Source: Alcaligenaceae bacterium
GTDB taxonomy: Bacteria; Pseudomonadota; Gammaproteobacteria; Burkholderiales; Burkholderiaceae_B
Assembly: GCA_013416435.1 (NCBI GenBank)
Contig: JACCEN010000010.1
Location: 62,001-126,000 of the forward strand
Direction of reading: 5' to 3'
DNA: 64,000 nt
Within the stretch, counting starts at the first letter, position 1, and every line of letters starts with the position of its first letter. A model generated the notes under the pieces. That model searched no databases. It was given only the letters and a program-made list of their open reading frames with translations, and was not told the origin of the DNA. This document shows, piece after piece, positions 36,863-44,791 of the stretch. The position numbers were made by a program, and so were the translations under genes.

Positions 36863-37456
36863 ACCTGAAACAGGCTGCCCGCCTTGCTGCTCCAGATTTG
36901 GCGTAACCAGCGGATCGAAGTCACGCCATTTTCCATCTTCCCAACGCCCATGCGCGCGCTCGACCTCAACGCCGCCTTTGCTGCGGAGGATGTCCGCCAC
37001 GGCTTTCTGCTGCTCGGGCGAAGTATGCACCGCCAACATCACGCCCGACGCCCTGCCCTGGTTGACCTTGGCGTCACGTGCTTCTTGAAGGCTGCGACGC
37101 GGCCGTTTCCTTCCAAGAACGAAGACGGCGCCGATCAAAGACCCGATATAGGCGCCGACGCCTGCTCCCGCAATGATGGGCAGGAGCGAATCCGTGAACC
37201 CGAGGGCGAGCACGCCGCCCACGATCGCCCCGATCAACCCGACCACGGCGCCCGCGCTGACGGCACCGAAAGGCGCACCGGCGGAGTCCGGATCGTGTGC
37301 CCTGTCGCCGCCCAGAGGGTATCGATCGTGGCTGCCCGGAGGGTTGACAAAAAAAGTGTGCAAGGCGTCTTCCATGATTCCAATCTCCTTGAGCGCCCGG
37401 GCGGCGCCCTCGGCTTCATCAAAGGTCTGGAAACGCGCGGCTACGATCAGCGACAT
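36827..37456 (-). CDS. Hypothetical protein with a glycine-rich double membrane segment
   Basis: I do not recognise a named function. From the ATG at 37456, with AGGAGATCG upstream, there are 209 residues. The N-terminal 45 residues (MSLIVAARFQTFDEAEGAAR) look like a small alpha/beta domain seen in general-stress and glycine-zipper proteins. Residues 75-125 are a Gly/Ala-rich hydrophobic pair of segments (AVVGLIGAIVGGVLALGF, AGVGAYIGSLIGAVFVLG). A second alpha/beta part (ASGVMLAVHTSPEQQKAVAD) repeats the N-terminal theme. The last residues [11 protein letters not shown] derive from repeat unit E2. A role in envelope stress is a guess from fold only. Confidence 0.75.
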   Translation of the reverse strand: MSLIVAARFQTFDEAEGAARALKEIGIMEDALHTFFVNPPGSHDRYPLGGDRAHDPDSAGAPFGAVSAGAVVGLIGAIVGGVLALGFTDSLLPIIAGAGVGAYIGSLIGAVFVLGRKRPRRSLQEARDAKVNQGRASGVMLAVHTSPEQQKAVADILRSKGGVEVERAHGRWEDGKWRDFDPLVTPNLEQQGGQPVSGGVRPRMGSDPL

Positions 37457-37518
37457 GGTCGATCTCCTGGATTTTGACAACGGCAATCCAGCAATAAACA
37501 TGCCGCGGAAGCTCAGAG

Positions 37519-37605
37519 GGGGTCAGACCCCGAATGGGGTCTGACCCCAACCGGATCTTCGAAAGCGGGCGAAAAGGGGTCAGACCCCGAATGGGGTCTG
37601 ACCCC
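37519..37605. repeat. Palindromic repeat cluster F (direct pair)
   Basis: F1 at 37519-37548 and F2 at 37576-37605 are identical 30-nt units with linker GAAT in the same orientation. F2 ends 5 nt from the ybhN stop, and F1 starts about 60 nt upstream of the glycine-rich protein start. Confidence 0.95.
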
Positions 37606-37610
37606 AAAAC

Positions 37611-38603
37611 CTACGGCGACTTTTCCTGCCCCGCCAGTTGCCCGTCTCGCGGCTTCTTGATCCTGGCTTCGGCGCCCAGGTACCATGTACCGGCAATCAG
37701 CAACGGACCAAGGTAATACACGGCCCGATAGACGAGGATGGAGCCGAGCACCTCGGGTCGCGTGAAAGACGACGAGGTGACCATCGCCACGAAGACGGAT
37801 TCGAGCACGCCCAGTCCGCCCGGAATATGGGACAGCGCGCCGGCAATGGCGCTTATCAGCAGCGCGCCCAGAACCAGCCCGTACGGCGCGCGCTGCTGCA
37901 TCAGTACATAGATCACCGCCGCAATGAGCATCCAATTGACCATGGCAATACACATCTGGGCAGCCGCCAAACCTATGGTCGGCAGCTCGATTTCGTGTCC
38001 GTGGACCTGCCAGGAGCGCTTGGTGGAATAACCGCACAGCAACAGATAACCCAGCGCTGCGGCGACCATGGCGGCGCCGATGAATTTCAGCGTGTGTTCG
38101 CCCAGCGACCAACCGAAAGGAAGGGAAAACTGTCCGGAAACGAATACGAGGCCGGCAAGCAGGACATAGCCGAGCCAATTGGTCGCCAGGCTCATCGCCA
38201 TGACGCGCATCACCACGCCTACCGGGAGCCCTTGCTTGCTATACAGCCGCACCCTCAAGCCGACCCCGCCCACGGGCGCACCCATGTTCATGGTGAAGGC
38301 ATAGCTGATGAATCCCACCATCATGGACCGCCACCAGGCAAGCGCATGTCCGGTATACCATTTCCCGAGCAGGTCAAAGCAGCTGTATACCAAATAGCTG
38401 CTCGCCGCGACCAAGGCTGCCAGCATGATCGTTCGCCCCGACAGCTTGCGGATCGCCGCCAGCACGTCGCTCCAGGAGACTTGCGTCACCGCGACGCTCA
38501 ATAGAACGAGCACCAGGACCAGGAACAGGGCGCCCGCGACCTTGCGGATCACCTTCCAATGTTCTTTTGCCCACCGGAACAACCCTGTCAGCCCGGCGCT
38601 CAT
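37611..38603 (-). CDS. ybhN: YbhN/lysylphosphatidylglycerol synthase-type membrane protein
   Basis: The 330 residues form about eight membrane helices of the UPF0104/LPG_synthase_TM family, without the cytosolic aminoacyltransferase domain. TMNMGAPVGGVGLRVRLYSK and SHIPGGLGVLESVFVAMV are the family signatures. The exact role is not established. The start overlaps the clsB stop by 4 nt (ATGA). The ybhP-clsB-ybhN order is the same as in E. coli, suggesting a shared role in membrane lipid metabolism. The basic C-terminus (EARIKKPRDG) is cytosolic. Confidence 0.88.
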   Translation of the reverse strand: MSAGLTGLFRWAKEHWKVIRKVAGALFLVLVLVLLSVAVTQVSWSDVLAAIRKLSGRTIMLAALVAASSYLVYSCFDLLGKWYTGHALAWWRSMMVGFISYAFTMNMGAPVGGVGLRVRLYSKQGLPVGVVMRVMAMSLATNWLGYVLLAGLVFVSGQFSLPFGWSLGEHTLKFIGAAMVAAALGYLLLCGYSTKRSWQVHGHEIELPTIGLAAAQMCIAMVNWMLIAAVIYVLMQQRAPYGLVLGALLISAIAGALSHIPGGLGVLESVFVAMVTSSSFTRPEVLGSILVYRAVYYLGPLLIAGTWYLGAEARIKKPRDGQLAGQEKSP

Positions 38604-39811
38604 GGCTTGCCCTCATACGTTTCGTCGGCGGACGCCGGCACGGATTTCAGTTCGGCCTTGCGCTGAGGAAGCCACCTCGCCCAAGCGGGAAACCGACGCA
38701 GGAAATGGAAGACGAAGACACCCACGAATACGCGCTGGATTTTCCGCCTGGGACGCGGCTGGCGTTCCATCAGCCGGCAATGATCATCGATCAGGCGCTC
38801 CAGCCGCTTTTGCAGCAAGGTACTGAACTCGCGGTCGTAGATCATCACATTGGCTTCAAGGTTCAGCGCCAGGCTGAGGGGATCCAGATTGCTGGACCCG
38901 ACCGTCGACCAGACGCCGTCCACCGCGGCAACCTTTCCGTGCAAGGGGCGTTCGCAATACTCGTAGATCTCGACGCCTCCCGACAGCAGATAGTCATACA
39001 GCATCGTTGCCACGAATCTTGCGGCAGGCATGTCGGGCTCGCCCTGCAGAATCAGGCGGACGCGCACTCCCCTCTTGGCTGCATTGCGCAAATCGCGCAG
39101 GAAACGGTATCCCGGAAAGAAATATGCATTGGCCAGCACGATGTCATGGCGGGCGGCGCGCAGGCCGATGCGGTAGTACAGTTCTATGTCGTTCTTGTGG
39201 CGACCGTTATCGCGTACGATCAATGCGGCTCGGGTATCCCCTTCCACCTGGGCCTCTCCTCGCCGCCTCCAGCGCAGCTTGCGCCAGGAGAACTGGGTAC
39301 GCACCGGCGCAAGGACCTCGGCCTCGAAGCGGACTATCTCGTCGACAAGAGGGCCGCGAATCGAAATGGCGTAATCCTGTTTGGCGGTCGGCCCGAAATC
39401 GCCCAGGTGGTCCGCACTGAAGTTGATACCGCCGACGAACGCAAGCTCGCCGTCCACCACAACGATCTTGCGATGCAGCCGCCGAAACAGATTGGTACGC
39501 ATTCCGAGCCGCCGCGGCCGTGGATCGAAGACATGAACGCGGATGCCCACCGACGTCATGGCCTCGATGAACGACGGCTCCAGGTCCGCCGACCCATAGC
39601 CGTCCACCGTCACGTCTATGCTGACGCCTCGCCGGCCCGCATCGATGAGCACTTCCTGCAGAGCGTTGCCGACCTTGTCCTGGAACAGGATGAAGGTTTC
39701 CAGGACGATGCTGCGCTGGGCGTTGCGGATGGCTTCAAATACCGCAGGAAAGAACTCCTCGCCGTTCTCCAACAGCTCCAGTTGGTTGCCCGACGTCCAC
39801 TTCACGGTCAT
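38600..39811 (-). CDS. clsB: Cardiolipin synthase B-like phospholipase D family protein
   Basis: The enzyme probably joins phospholipid head groups to make cardiolipin at the inner membrane. From the ATG at 39811 there are 403 residues with two HKD motifs: LHRKIVVVDGELAFVGGINF near residue 110 and LHGKVAAVDGVWSTVGSSNL near 290. The N-terminal GNQLELLENGEEFFPAVFEA resembles ClsB rather than ClsA, and no membrane helices precede it. It overlaps ybhP (ATGA at 39808-39811) and ybhN by 4 nt each, giving a tightly coupled three-gene unit. Longer in-frame starts would lie within ybhP. Confidence 0.9.
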   Translation of the reverse strand: MTVKWTSGNQLELLENGEEFFPAVFEAIRNAQRSIVLETFILFQDKVGNALQEVLIDAGRRGVSIDVTVDGYGSADLEPSFIEAMTSVGIRVHVFDPRPRRLGMRTNLFRRLHRKIVVVDGELAFVGGINFSADHLGDFGPTAKQDYAISIRGPLVDEIVRFEAEVLAPVRTQFSWRKLRWRRRGEAQVEGDTRAALIVRDNGRHKNDIELYYRIGLRAARHDIVLANAYFFPGYRFLRDLRNAAKRGVRVRLILQGEPDMPAARFVATMLYDYLLSGGVEIYEYCERPLHGKVAAVDGVWSTVGSSNLDPLSLALNLEANVMIYDREFSTLLQKRLERLIDDHCRLMERQPRPRRKIQRVFVGVFVFHFLRRFPAWARWLPQRKAELKSVPASADETYEGKP

Positions 39812-40569
39812 AGCTCGATCTCCACCGCCAATGGCGCATGGTCGGACAGGTGGCTCCAGGGCCGGTGGGCCAGTGCGACCGGCTCGTAGGCACGGACGTT
39901 TCTGAGATAGATGCGGTCCAGTCTCAACAAAGGGAATCGTGCCGGAAACGTGCGGGCCAACTGTCCGTGGCGCGACTTGAACGCCTCTATCATTCCGCTG
40001 CAGCGGGCCAGCGCTTTCTGACTGCGCATGCGCCAATCATTGAAGTCGCCGGCAATGACCAGCGGCGCGTCGGCGGGGATCTCTTCCTCGATCAGGCGGC
40101 ACAAATAAGCCATTTGATACGCCCGATGGCGTTCGCGCAGGCCCAGATGCACACAAATGGCGTGAATCTCCGGCCTGCCCGGAGGCTGCAGCACACAGTG
40201 CAGCAGGCCCCGTTTCTCATGGCGGCCCACCGAAATATCCAAATTGTCATAGCGTGCAATCGGAAACTTGGACAAGAGCGCATTGCCATGGTGTCCATGG
40301 GGATACACCGCGTTCCTGCCATAGGCGAAATCGCCCCAGATGGTATCGGCGAGGAATTCATACTGCGTGGTGGTGGGCCAATGAGCCAGCGCGCTGGCGT
40401 GCCGATGATGGGCGCCCAGAACCTCCTGCAGAAAGACGATGTCGGCATGCGTTTGACGTATGGCGTCGCGCAGTTCGTGAAGAATGAAACGGCGATTGAA
40501 GACGGTAAAGCCCTTGTGGGTGTTTACCGTCAGAACCTTGAGGGTGAGGGAGGAATTGTTGTTTGTCAT
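39808..40569 (-). CDS. ybhP: Endonuclease/exonuclease/phosphatase family protein (YbhP-like)
   Basis: From the ATG at 40569 there are 253 residues with the EEP fold: LKVLTVNTHKGF at the N-terminus, DIVFLQEVLG with the catalytic Glu, ICVHLGLRERHR, PLVIAGDFNDWR with Asp-Asn, and WSHLSDHAPLAVEIEL ending in the catalytic His. Members act on nucleic acid, inositol phosphate or sphingolipid substrates; the fixed link to clsB suggests a phosphodiester lipid or its head group, but this is inference. Upstream lies repeat cluster G. Confidence 0.87.
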   Translation of the reverse strand: MTNNNSSLTLKVLTVNTHKGFTVFNRRFILHELRDAIRQTHADIVFLQEVLGAHHRHASALAHWPTTTQYEFLADTIWGDFAYGRNAVYPHGHHGNALLSKFPIARYDNLDISVGRHEKRGLLHCVLQPPGRPEIHAICVHLGLRERHRAYQMAYLCRLIEEEIPADAPLVIAGDFNDWRMRSQKALARCSGMIEAFKSRHGQLARTFPARFPLLRLDRIYLRNVRAYEPVALAHRPWSHLSDHAPLAVEIEL

Positions 40570-40620
40570 GGCACCTGCTGCTGTCAACCTCGTGACACCG
40601 CAGCAACTACCGTGCCTGCA

Positions 40621-40716
40621 GGGGTCAGACCCCCTGCAGGGTCTGACCCCGCACATCGATCCGGGGCCTGTCCTTGCGACTGACCTGGGGTCAGACCCCG
40701 CAGGGGGTCTGACCCC
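40621..40716. repeat. Palindromic repeat cluster G (near-exact inverted pair)
   Basis: G1 at 40621-40650 (linker CTGC, with flanking TGCA extending the symmetry) and G2 at 40687-40716 (linker GCAG) are reverse complements with one mismatch. G2 ends 8 nt from the stop of the ABC ATPase gene, and G1 begins 51 nt upstream of ybhP. Confidence 0.95.
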
Positions 40717-40724
40717 TCAACCGT

Positions 40725-41519
40725 TCAACTCAAAAGCAGCCCGTCATCGGCCAGTTTTTCGCCCCGCACCCGCTCGAACATGCGCAACAGGTCGGGCACG
40801 TCCAGGCCTTGACGCTCAGCACCCGAGACGTCGAGCACGACATTGCCCTGGTGGAGCATGACGGTGCGTTCGCCCACATCCAGGGCCTGGCGCATGCTGT
40901 GGGTCACCATCATGGTGGTCAGCTTGCTTTCGGACACGATGCGGGTGGTGAGTTCCAATACGAACTCCGCCGTGCGGGGGTCGAGCGCCGCGGTATGCTC
41001 GTCCAGCAGCAAAATGCGGGACGGCCGCATCGAGGCCATCAAGAGACTTACGGCCTGGCGCTGCCCGCCGGAAAGCAATCCGATGCGGTCGGTGAGCCGG
41101 TCCTCGAGCCCCAGGCCGAGCGTGGCCAGACGATCGCGGAATTCGTCGCGCATCGAGGCGCGGACCGCCCGCCCCAGTCCCCTGCGTTCGCCCCGGCTGG
41201 AGGCCAGCGCCATGTTCTCTTCGATCGTGAGGTCCTCGCAGGTACCTGCCATGGGGTCCTGGAAGACCCTGGCCACCTGGCGCGCCCTTTCCCAGACCGG
41301 CTGGCGGGTAACGTCCTGATTGTCGATGGATATGGAGCCGGAATCGATGGAAATATCGCCCGACACGGCATTCAGGAAAGTGGATTTTCCGGCCCCGTTG
41401 GAACCGATGACGGTGACGAACTGCCCCGCCGGTATCTCGAGCGACAGCCCTCGCAAGGCACGAGTTTCTATGGGCGTGCCCGCGTTGAAGGTAATGTGGA
41501 TGTTTTTTGCGCTCAGCAT
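40725..41519 (-). CDS. ABC transporter ATP-binding protein of a TrpXYZ-like importer
   Basis: From the ATG at 41519 there are 264 residues. Walker A is VIGSNGAGKSTFLNAVSG near residue 40, the ABC signature LLSGGQRQAVSLLMA near 145, and Walker B PSRILLLDEHTAALDPRT near 165. The unusual DEHTAALD in place of DEPTAALD is typical of this importer subgroup. It is the last gene of a binding protein-permease-ATPase set, 4 nt after the permease. The substrate is not determined by the sequence; relatives carry tryptophan or related compounds. Confidence 0.9.
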   Translation of the reverse strand: MLSAKNIHITFNAGTPIETRALRGLSLEIPAGQFVTVIGSNGAGKSTFLNAVSGDISIDSGSISIDNQDVTRQPVWERARQVARVFQDPMAGTCEDLTIEENMALASSRGERRGLGRAVRASMRDEFRDRLATLGLGLEDRLTDRIGLLSGGQRQAVSLLMASMRPSRILLLDEHTAALDPRTAEFVLELTTRIVSESKLTTMMVTHSMRQALDVGERTVMLHQGNVVLDVSGAERQGLDVPDLLRMFERVRGEKLADDGLLLS

Positions 41520-41523
41520 GCCC

Positions 41524-42414
41524 CTAGCCCCCCTTCTTGCCGCGCAAGCGTTGCTTGAGCAATGGAATGACCAGCGCAAAGGTGACCAGCAACGCTGTGA
41601 CGAGGTTGAGGTCCTGTGCTTTCAATCCCACGAAATCGGCATTGAGCGCCAGCGCGATGAAGAAACGGTAGAGCACCGCCCCGACGATGACGGCCAGCGT
41701 GATGATGGCCATCTTGCGCGACGGCATGATGCTTTCGCCGACGATGACGGCGGCCAGGCCGATGACAATGGTGCCTATGCCCATGGAAATGTCCGCGCCG
41801 CCCTGGGATTGCGCAAATAGCGCACCCGCCAAGGCGCACAATGCATTCGAAATACCCATGCCGACCAGGATGCGGTTGCCGGTGGCCACCCCTTGCGCCC
41901 GCGCCATGCGGGGATTGGAGCCCGTTGCGCGCATGGCAAGGCCGGCCTTGGTCGCGAAATACCAATCGAGAATGAATTTGATGGCAACCACCAGGACCAG
42001 CAATATGAGCGGCCGCATGATGTAGTCGGTCGCCCCTTCGGGTTGAAGCACGGTGAAGATCGTCGGCTCGGAAATGAGCGGAACGTTGGGCCGCCCCATG
42101 ATGCGCAGGTTGATGGAGTACAGCGCGATCATCATCAGGATGCTGGCCAGCAGGTCCATGATCTTGAGCTTCACATTCAGCCAGCCGGTGATCATGCCTG
42201 CCACGGCGCCCGCTGCGCAGGCAACGAGGGTCGACGTGAAGGGATCCATTCCCATGGAAATCAGCGTGGCTGCCGTGGCGCCGCCCAAGGGAAAGCTGCC
42301 GTCGACCGTGAGATCCGGAAACCGGAGCAGGCGGAAGGAAATGAGCACGCCCAAGGCGACCAGACCGAAGATCAGGCCGATTTCGAGCGCACCCCACAGG
42401 GAATATATAGACAT
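41524..42414 (-). CDS. ABC transporter permease (BPD_transp_2 type)
   Basis: From the ATG at 42414 there are 296 residues and about eight membrane helices, starting MSIYSLWGALEIGLIFGLVA and LGVLISFRLLRFPDLTVDGS. The latter stretch is typical of TrpY-like permeases, related to branched-chain amino acid and ribose permeases. The family permease signature appears as ATKAGLAMRATGSNPRMAR near residue 165. It is cotranscribed with the ATPase (4-nt gap) and lies about 90 nt downstream of the binding protein, with a hairpin between. Confidence 0.9.
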   Translation of the reverse strand: MSIYSLWGALEIGLIFGLVALGVLISFRLLRFPDLTVDGSFPLGGATAATLISMGMDPFTSTLVACAAGAVAGMITGWLNVKLKIMDLLASILMMIALYSINLRIMGRPNVPLISEPTIFTVLQPEGATDYIMRPLILLVLVVAIKFILDWYFATKAGLAMRATGSNPRMARAQGVATGNRILVGMGISNALCALAGALFAQSQGGADISMGIGTIVIGLAAVIVGESIMPSRKMAIITLAVIVGAVLYRFFIALALNADFVGLKAQDLNLVTALLVTFALVIPLLKQRLRGKKGG

Positions 42415-42439
42415 GTTCGAGTCAGGAAAGCAAAAACAA

Positions 42440-42472
42440 AACAGGCGGGCTGTACGCCACAACCCACCTGTT
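42440..42472 (-). terminator. Hairpin between binding protein and permease genes
   Basis: On the minus strand AACAGGTGGGTT pairs with the CCCGCCTGTT arm around an 11-nt loop, followed by TTGTTTTTG. It looks like a leaky Rho-independent terminator that would keep permease and ATPase levels below that of the binding protein, a common arrangement in ABC importer operons. Confidence 0.65.
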
Positions 42473-42507
42473 CAACGGAACTGGAATTTTAAACGACCGA
42501 CCCGATT

Positions 42508-43476
42508 TTATTCCACGATCTGCTTGGCCGACTTGACGAACGCGTCGGACAGCGTCACGCCTTGCTTCTTGGCAGCGCCCGGATTGACGAAGAGTTCGAG
42601 TTTGTCGCTGGTTTCGGACGCCATGTCGCCCGGCTTCTGGCCTTTCAGGATCTTGATGACCATTTTCCCGGTCTGGACGCCCAGATCGTAGTAATTGACC
42701 CCCAGCGCGGCGATGGCGCCGCGCTTGACGCTGTCGGTATCCGAGGCGATGAGCGGGATCTTGGCATCGATGCCCACCTTGACCAGCGATTCGTAGGCGG
42801 AAACCACGTTGTTGTCGGTATTCGTGTAGATGACGTCCACCTTGCCCACCAGGCTGCGCGCCGCGGCGCCCACGTCGACGGTGCGGGCCGCGGTGGCTTC
42901 AACCAGCGACATGCCGTCCTTGGCAAGCAATTCGCGCATCTGCTTGACCACCACGACCGAGTTTGCCTCGCCCGGGTTGTAGACCATGCCGACACGCTTG
43001 GCATCCGGTACGACCTTCTTGATGAGGTCGACCTGCTTTTCCAGTGCCAGGGCGTCGGAAACGCCGCTGACATTGGTGCCGGAAGGTTCCATGGACTTGA
43101 CCAGCTGCGCCGCGACGGGATCGGTGACCGCCGAATAGACGACCGGTATGGACTTGGTGGCTGCAACGACCGCCTGCGCCGAAGGCGTGGCGATGGCGAC
43201 GATGACATCGGGCTTGTCGCCAACGAACTTGCGCGCGATCTGCGCGGCAATGGCCGTATTGCCCTGCGCGGTCTGGAATTGCCAGTTCAGGCCCTTGGCT
43301 TCGGTGTAGCCGGCCTTGTTCAGCGTGTCTTTGACGCCGTCCTTGATGGAGTCCAGCGCGGGGTGTTCGACGATGGAGGTGACAGCCACCGATTGGGCGA
43401 ATACCGACGAATGCGCCAGCGCGCCCATGACCGCCATGGCACCCAAAGCCAGTTTGGCCGACTTGCTAAACCTCAT
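42508..43476 (-). CDS. ABC transporter substrate-binding protein (ABC_sub_bind family, TrpX-like)
   Basis: This periplasmic receptor of 322 residues has a signal peptide ending AHSSVFA at about residue 27. The mature part shows SVAVTSIVEHPALDSIKDGV, VAIATPSAQAVVAATKSIPV with VYSAVTDPVAAQLVKS, and VDVIYTNTDNNVVSAYESLV, all characteristic of the TrpX/PF04392 group. AAGGAGTTACAC precedes the ATG. It heads the importer operon. Ligands of the family include tryptophan and other aromatic or unknown compounds, so the substrate stays open. Confidence 0.9.
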   Translation of the reverse strand: MRFSKSAKLALGAMAVMGALAHSSVFAQSVAVTSIVEHPALDSIKDGVKDTLNKAGYTEAKGLNWQFQTAQGNTAIAAQIARKFVGDKPDVIVAIATPSAQAVVAATKSIPVVYSAVTDPVAAQLVKSMEPSGTNVSGVSDALALEKQVDLIKKVVPDAKRVGMVYNPGEANSVVVVKQMRELLAKDGMSLVEATAARTVDVGAAARSLVGKVDVIYTNTDNNVVSAYESLVKVGIDAKIPLIASDTDSVKRGAIAALGVNYYDLGVQTGKMVIKILKGQKPGDMASETSDKLELFVNPGAAKKQGVTLSDAFVKSAKQIVE

Positions 43477-43580
43477 GTGTAACTCCTTGTTTAGAATAAA
43501 CGGCGCGCCCGCAAACGCGCCCGGATGGGCGTAAGTCTAACGCGTCCGCCCGCCCAATGGCCCAAGGGAAATCCCTGGAT

Positions 43581-43632
43581 GGGGTCGGACCCCGTACGGG
43601 GTCTGACCCCATCCATTACGGGGCCTGACCCC
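43581..43632. repeat. Palindromic repeat cluster H (one unit and a half unit)
   Basis: H1 at 43581-43610 (GGGGTCGGACCCC, linker GTAC, GGGGTCTGACCCC) is followed by the half unit H2 at 43620-43632 (GGGGCCTGACCCC). H2 ends 5 nt from the stop of the spermidine-synthase-like gene, and H1 is about 100 nt upstream of the binding protein gene. Confidence 0.93.
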
Positions 43633-43637
43633 AGACA

Positions 43638-44408
43638 TCACACGGCGAACGAGCCGCGCCAGCCCTGGCGCGACAGCAGTGCCTTCGCCCAGCGGCGGGC
43701 GGGCAGGCCGTAGCTGGATTCGAGCATGTCCGCGCGTTCGAGCAGCTGCGCGGCGGTAATGTCCAGGACCGGGCCTTTCAATGCCAGCACGATCCGGTTT
43801 CCCGCATCGATTTCCGGCAGTTCGAGCACCCTGCCATCGAATGCCGCGCGAATGTTCTCGAGATTGCGGGGAAAGCTGGCATGGTCGCCGAAAAGATTTA
43901 CCGTCATGATGCCGACGTCGGACAGCGCCCGGTGGCAGCCTTCGTAGAACGACAGGCTATCGCGCACCGGCCCCTGCGCCGACGCATCATAGAGGTCGAC
44001 CATCAAGGCCATGTGGCGGCCGAAGTTGCCGGGCTCTTCCACCCATGCCGCCGCATCGCAATGATCGATGGACGAGCGCGCCGTCTCCGGCAGCCGGAAA
44101 TACGCGCGGCATATCGCCGTAACGGCGGGATTCCATTCAGCAGTACGCACGGACGCCGGCGTGTGCTTGAGCGTGTAGCGCAGCAAGGAACCAGCCCCCA
44201 GGCCCAGTATGCCCACGCTGTCGCGCCTGGTCGGTTCAAGAAAAAGCAACCATGCCATCATTTGCTGCGTGTAGGCGAGCACCAGTTCCGCAGGCTTGGA
44301 GATGCGCATCGCGCCCTGCACCCATTCGGTGCCGAAATGCAAATAACGAATCCCGCCCAGCTCGGAGAGCGTCGGTTCATCGTCCAGCCATGGTTCCGCT
44401 TCGGTCAT
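43638..44408 (-). CDS. Spermidine synthase-like (polyamine aminopropyltransferase fold) protein
   Basis: The 256 residues have a class I methyltransferase/spermidine synthase fold: IRYLHFGTEWVQGAMRISKP at the N-terminus resembles the SpeE entry, VGILGLGAGSLLRYTLKH is the cofactor loop, TAEWNPAVTAICRAYF follows, and HMALMVDLYDASAQGP matches the catalytic DxxD region. It is shorter than SpeE, lacks its usual YQ...GGGDGG stretch, and no speD gene is near, so true spermidine synthesis is doubtful. It could act as an oligomeric methyltransferase-like protein. Repeat half unit H2 lies just after its stop. Confidence 0.78.
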   Translation of the reverse strand: MTEAEPWLDDEPTLSELGGIRYLHFGTEWVQGAMRISKPAELVLAYTQQMMAWLLFLEPTRRDSVGILGLGAGSLLRYTLKHTPASVRTAEWNPAVTAICRAYFRLPETARSSIDHCDAAAWVEEPGNFGRHMALMVDLYDASAQGPVRDSLSFYEGCHRALSDVGIMTVNLFGDHASFPRNLENIRAAFDGRVLELPEIDAGNRIVLALKGPVLDITAAQLLERADMLESSYGLPARRWAKALLSRQGWRGSFAV

Positions 44409-44470
44409 TTCGTCGTCCAGTAAATCCGGTAAGATGAGGAGTCAGATAGTAGCGCGCCCGGTCGACGCGC

Positions 44471-44504
44471 AAAAAATACGGCGGGGCCAGGCCCCGCCGT
44501 ATTT
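44471..44504 (-). terminator. Rho-independent terminator after the 47-residue gene
   Basis: AAATACGGCGGGG pairs perfectly with CCCCGCCGTATTT (13-14 bp, short loop). On the minus strand the stem runs into TTTTTT (A-run at 44471-44476). It lies 23 nt after the stop of the small gene at 44527, showing that the small region upstream is transcribed. Confidence 0.88.
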
Positions 44505-44526
44505 GCGATACCGCTCGAATACCGGG

Positions 44527-44670
44527 TTACTCTTGGTCTTCTTTCTTCTGAGCGGGTTGTTCTTTATCCTCTGTGCGCTTGTCCGATTCATCGCGGGCCA
44601 CGCTCGGGGCCACCCAATTGAGCGGCTCGATGACAAAAGGCTGCCTTTTCGCAGTCGGTTTGGTTGCCAT
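44527..44670 (-). CDS. Small hypothetical protein, 47 residues
   Basis: The reading frame MATKPTAKRQPFVIEPLNWV continues through APSVARDESDKRTEDKEQ to a stop at 44527. AAGGAG lies 8 nt before the ATG, and a strong Rho-independent terminator follows 23 nt after the stop, so this looks like a real monocistronic gene. The protein is hydrophilic: a basic start, a short hydrophobic FVIEPLNWVAPSVA, then a charged Lys/Glu/Asp/Gln-rich tail likely to be disordered. No membrane segment, cysteine or metal motif is seen. Function unknown. Confidence 0.65.
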   Translation of the reverse strand: MATKPTAKRQPFVIEPLNWVAPSVARDESDKRTEDKEQPAQKKEDQE

Positions 44671-44697
44671 GCTAAATCTCCTTGCAATACAAAGGCA

Positions 44698-44718
44698 GAG
44701 GGCGCACCGTGCGCCCTC
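44698..44718. other. Perfect 9-bp hairpin upstream of the 47-residue gene
   Basis: GAGGGCGCA pairs with TGCGCCCTC around a 3-nt loop. It lies in the presumed leader of the small minus-strand gene, about 28 nt before its ATG, and about 74 nt upstream of xth on the other strand. No T-run follows on either side, so a leader structure is more likely than a terminator. Confidence 0.4.
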
Positions 44719-44791
44719 GTACTCATACAGGGTACCCCATCAGCAGAAATAAATCCAATCAGCTCAATAACTTACATACAATGGAATCGAT

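Noticed and set aside
44409-44791. 94-codon open frame at 44442-44726 on the minus strand
   Set aside because: It lies in another frame across the terminator stem and the 47-residue gene, which has the better ribosome site and a proper stop before the terminator.
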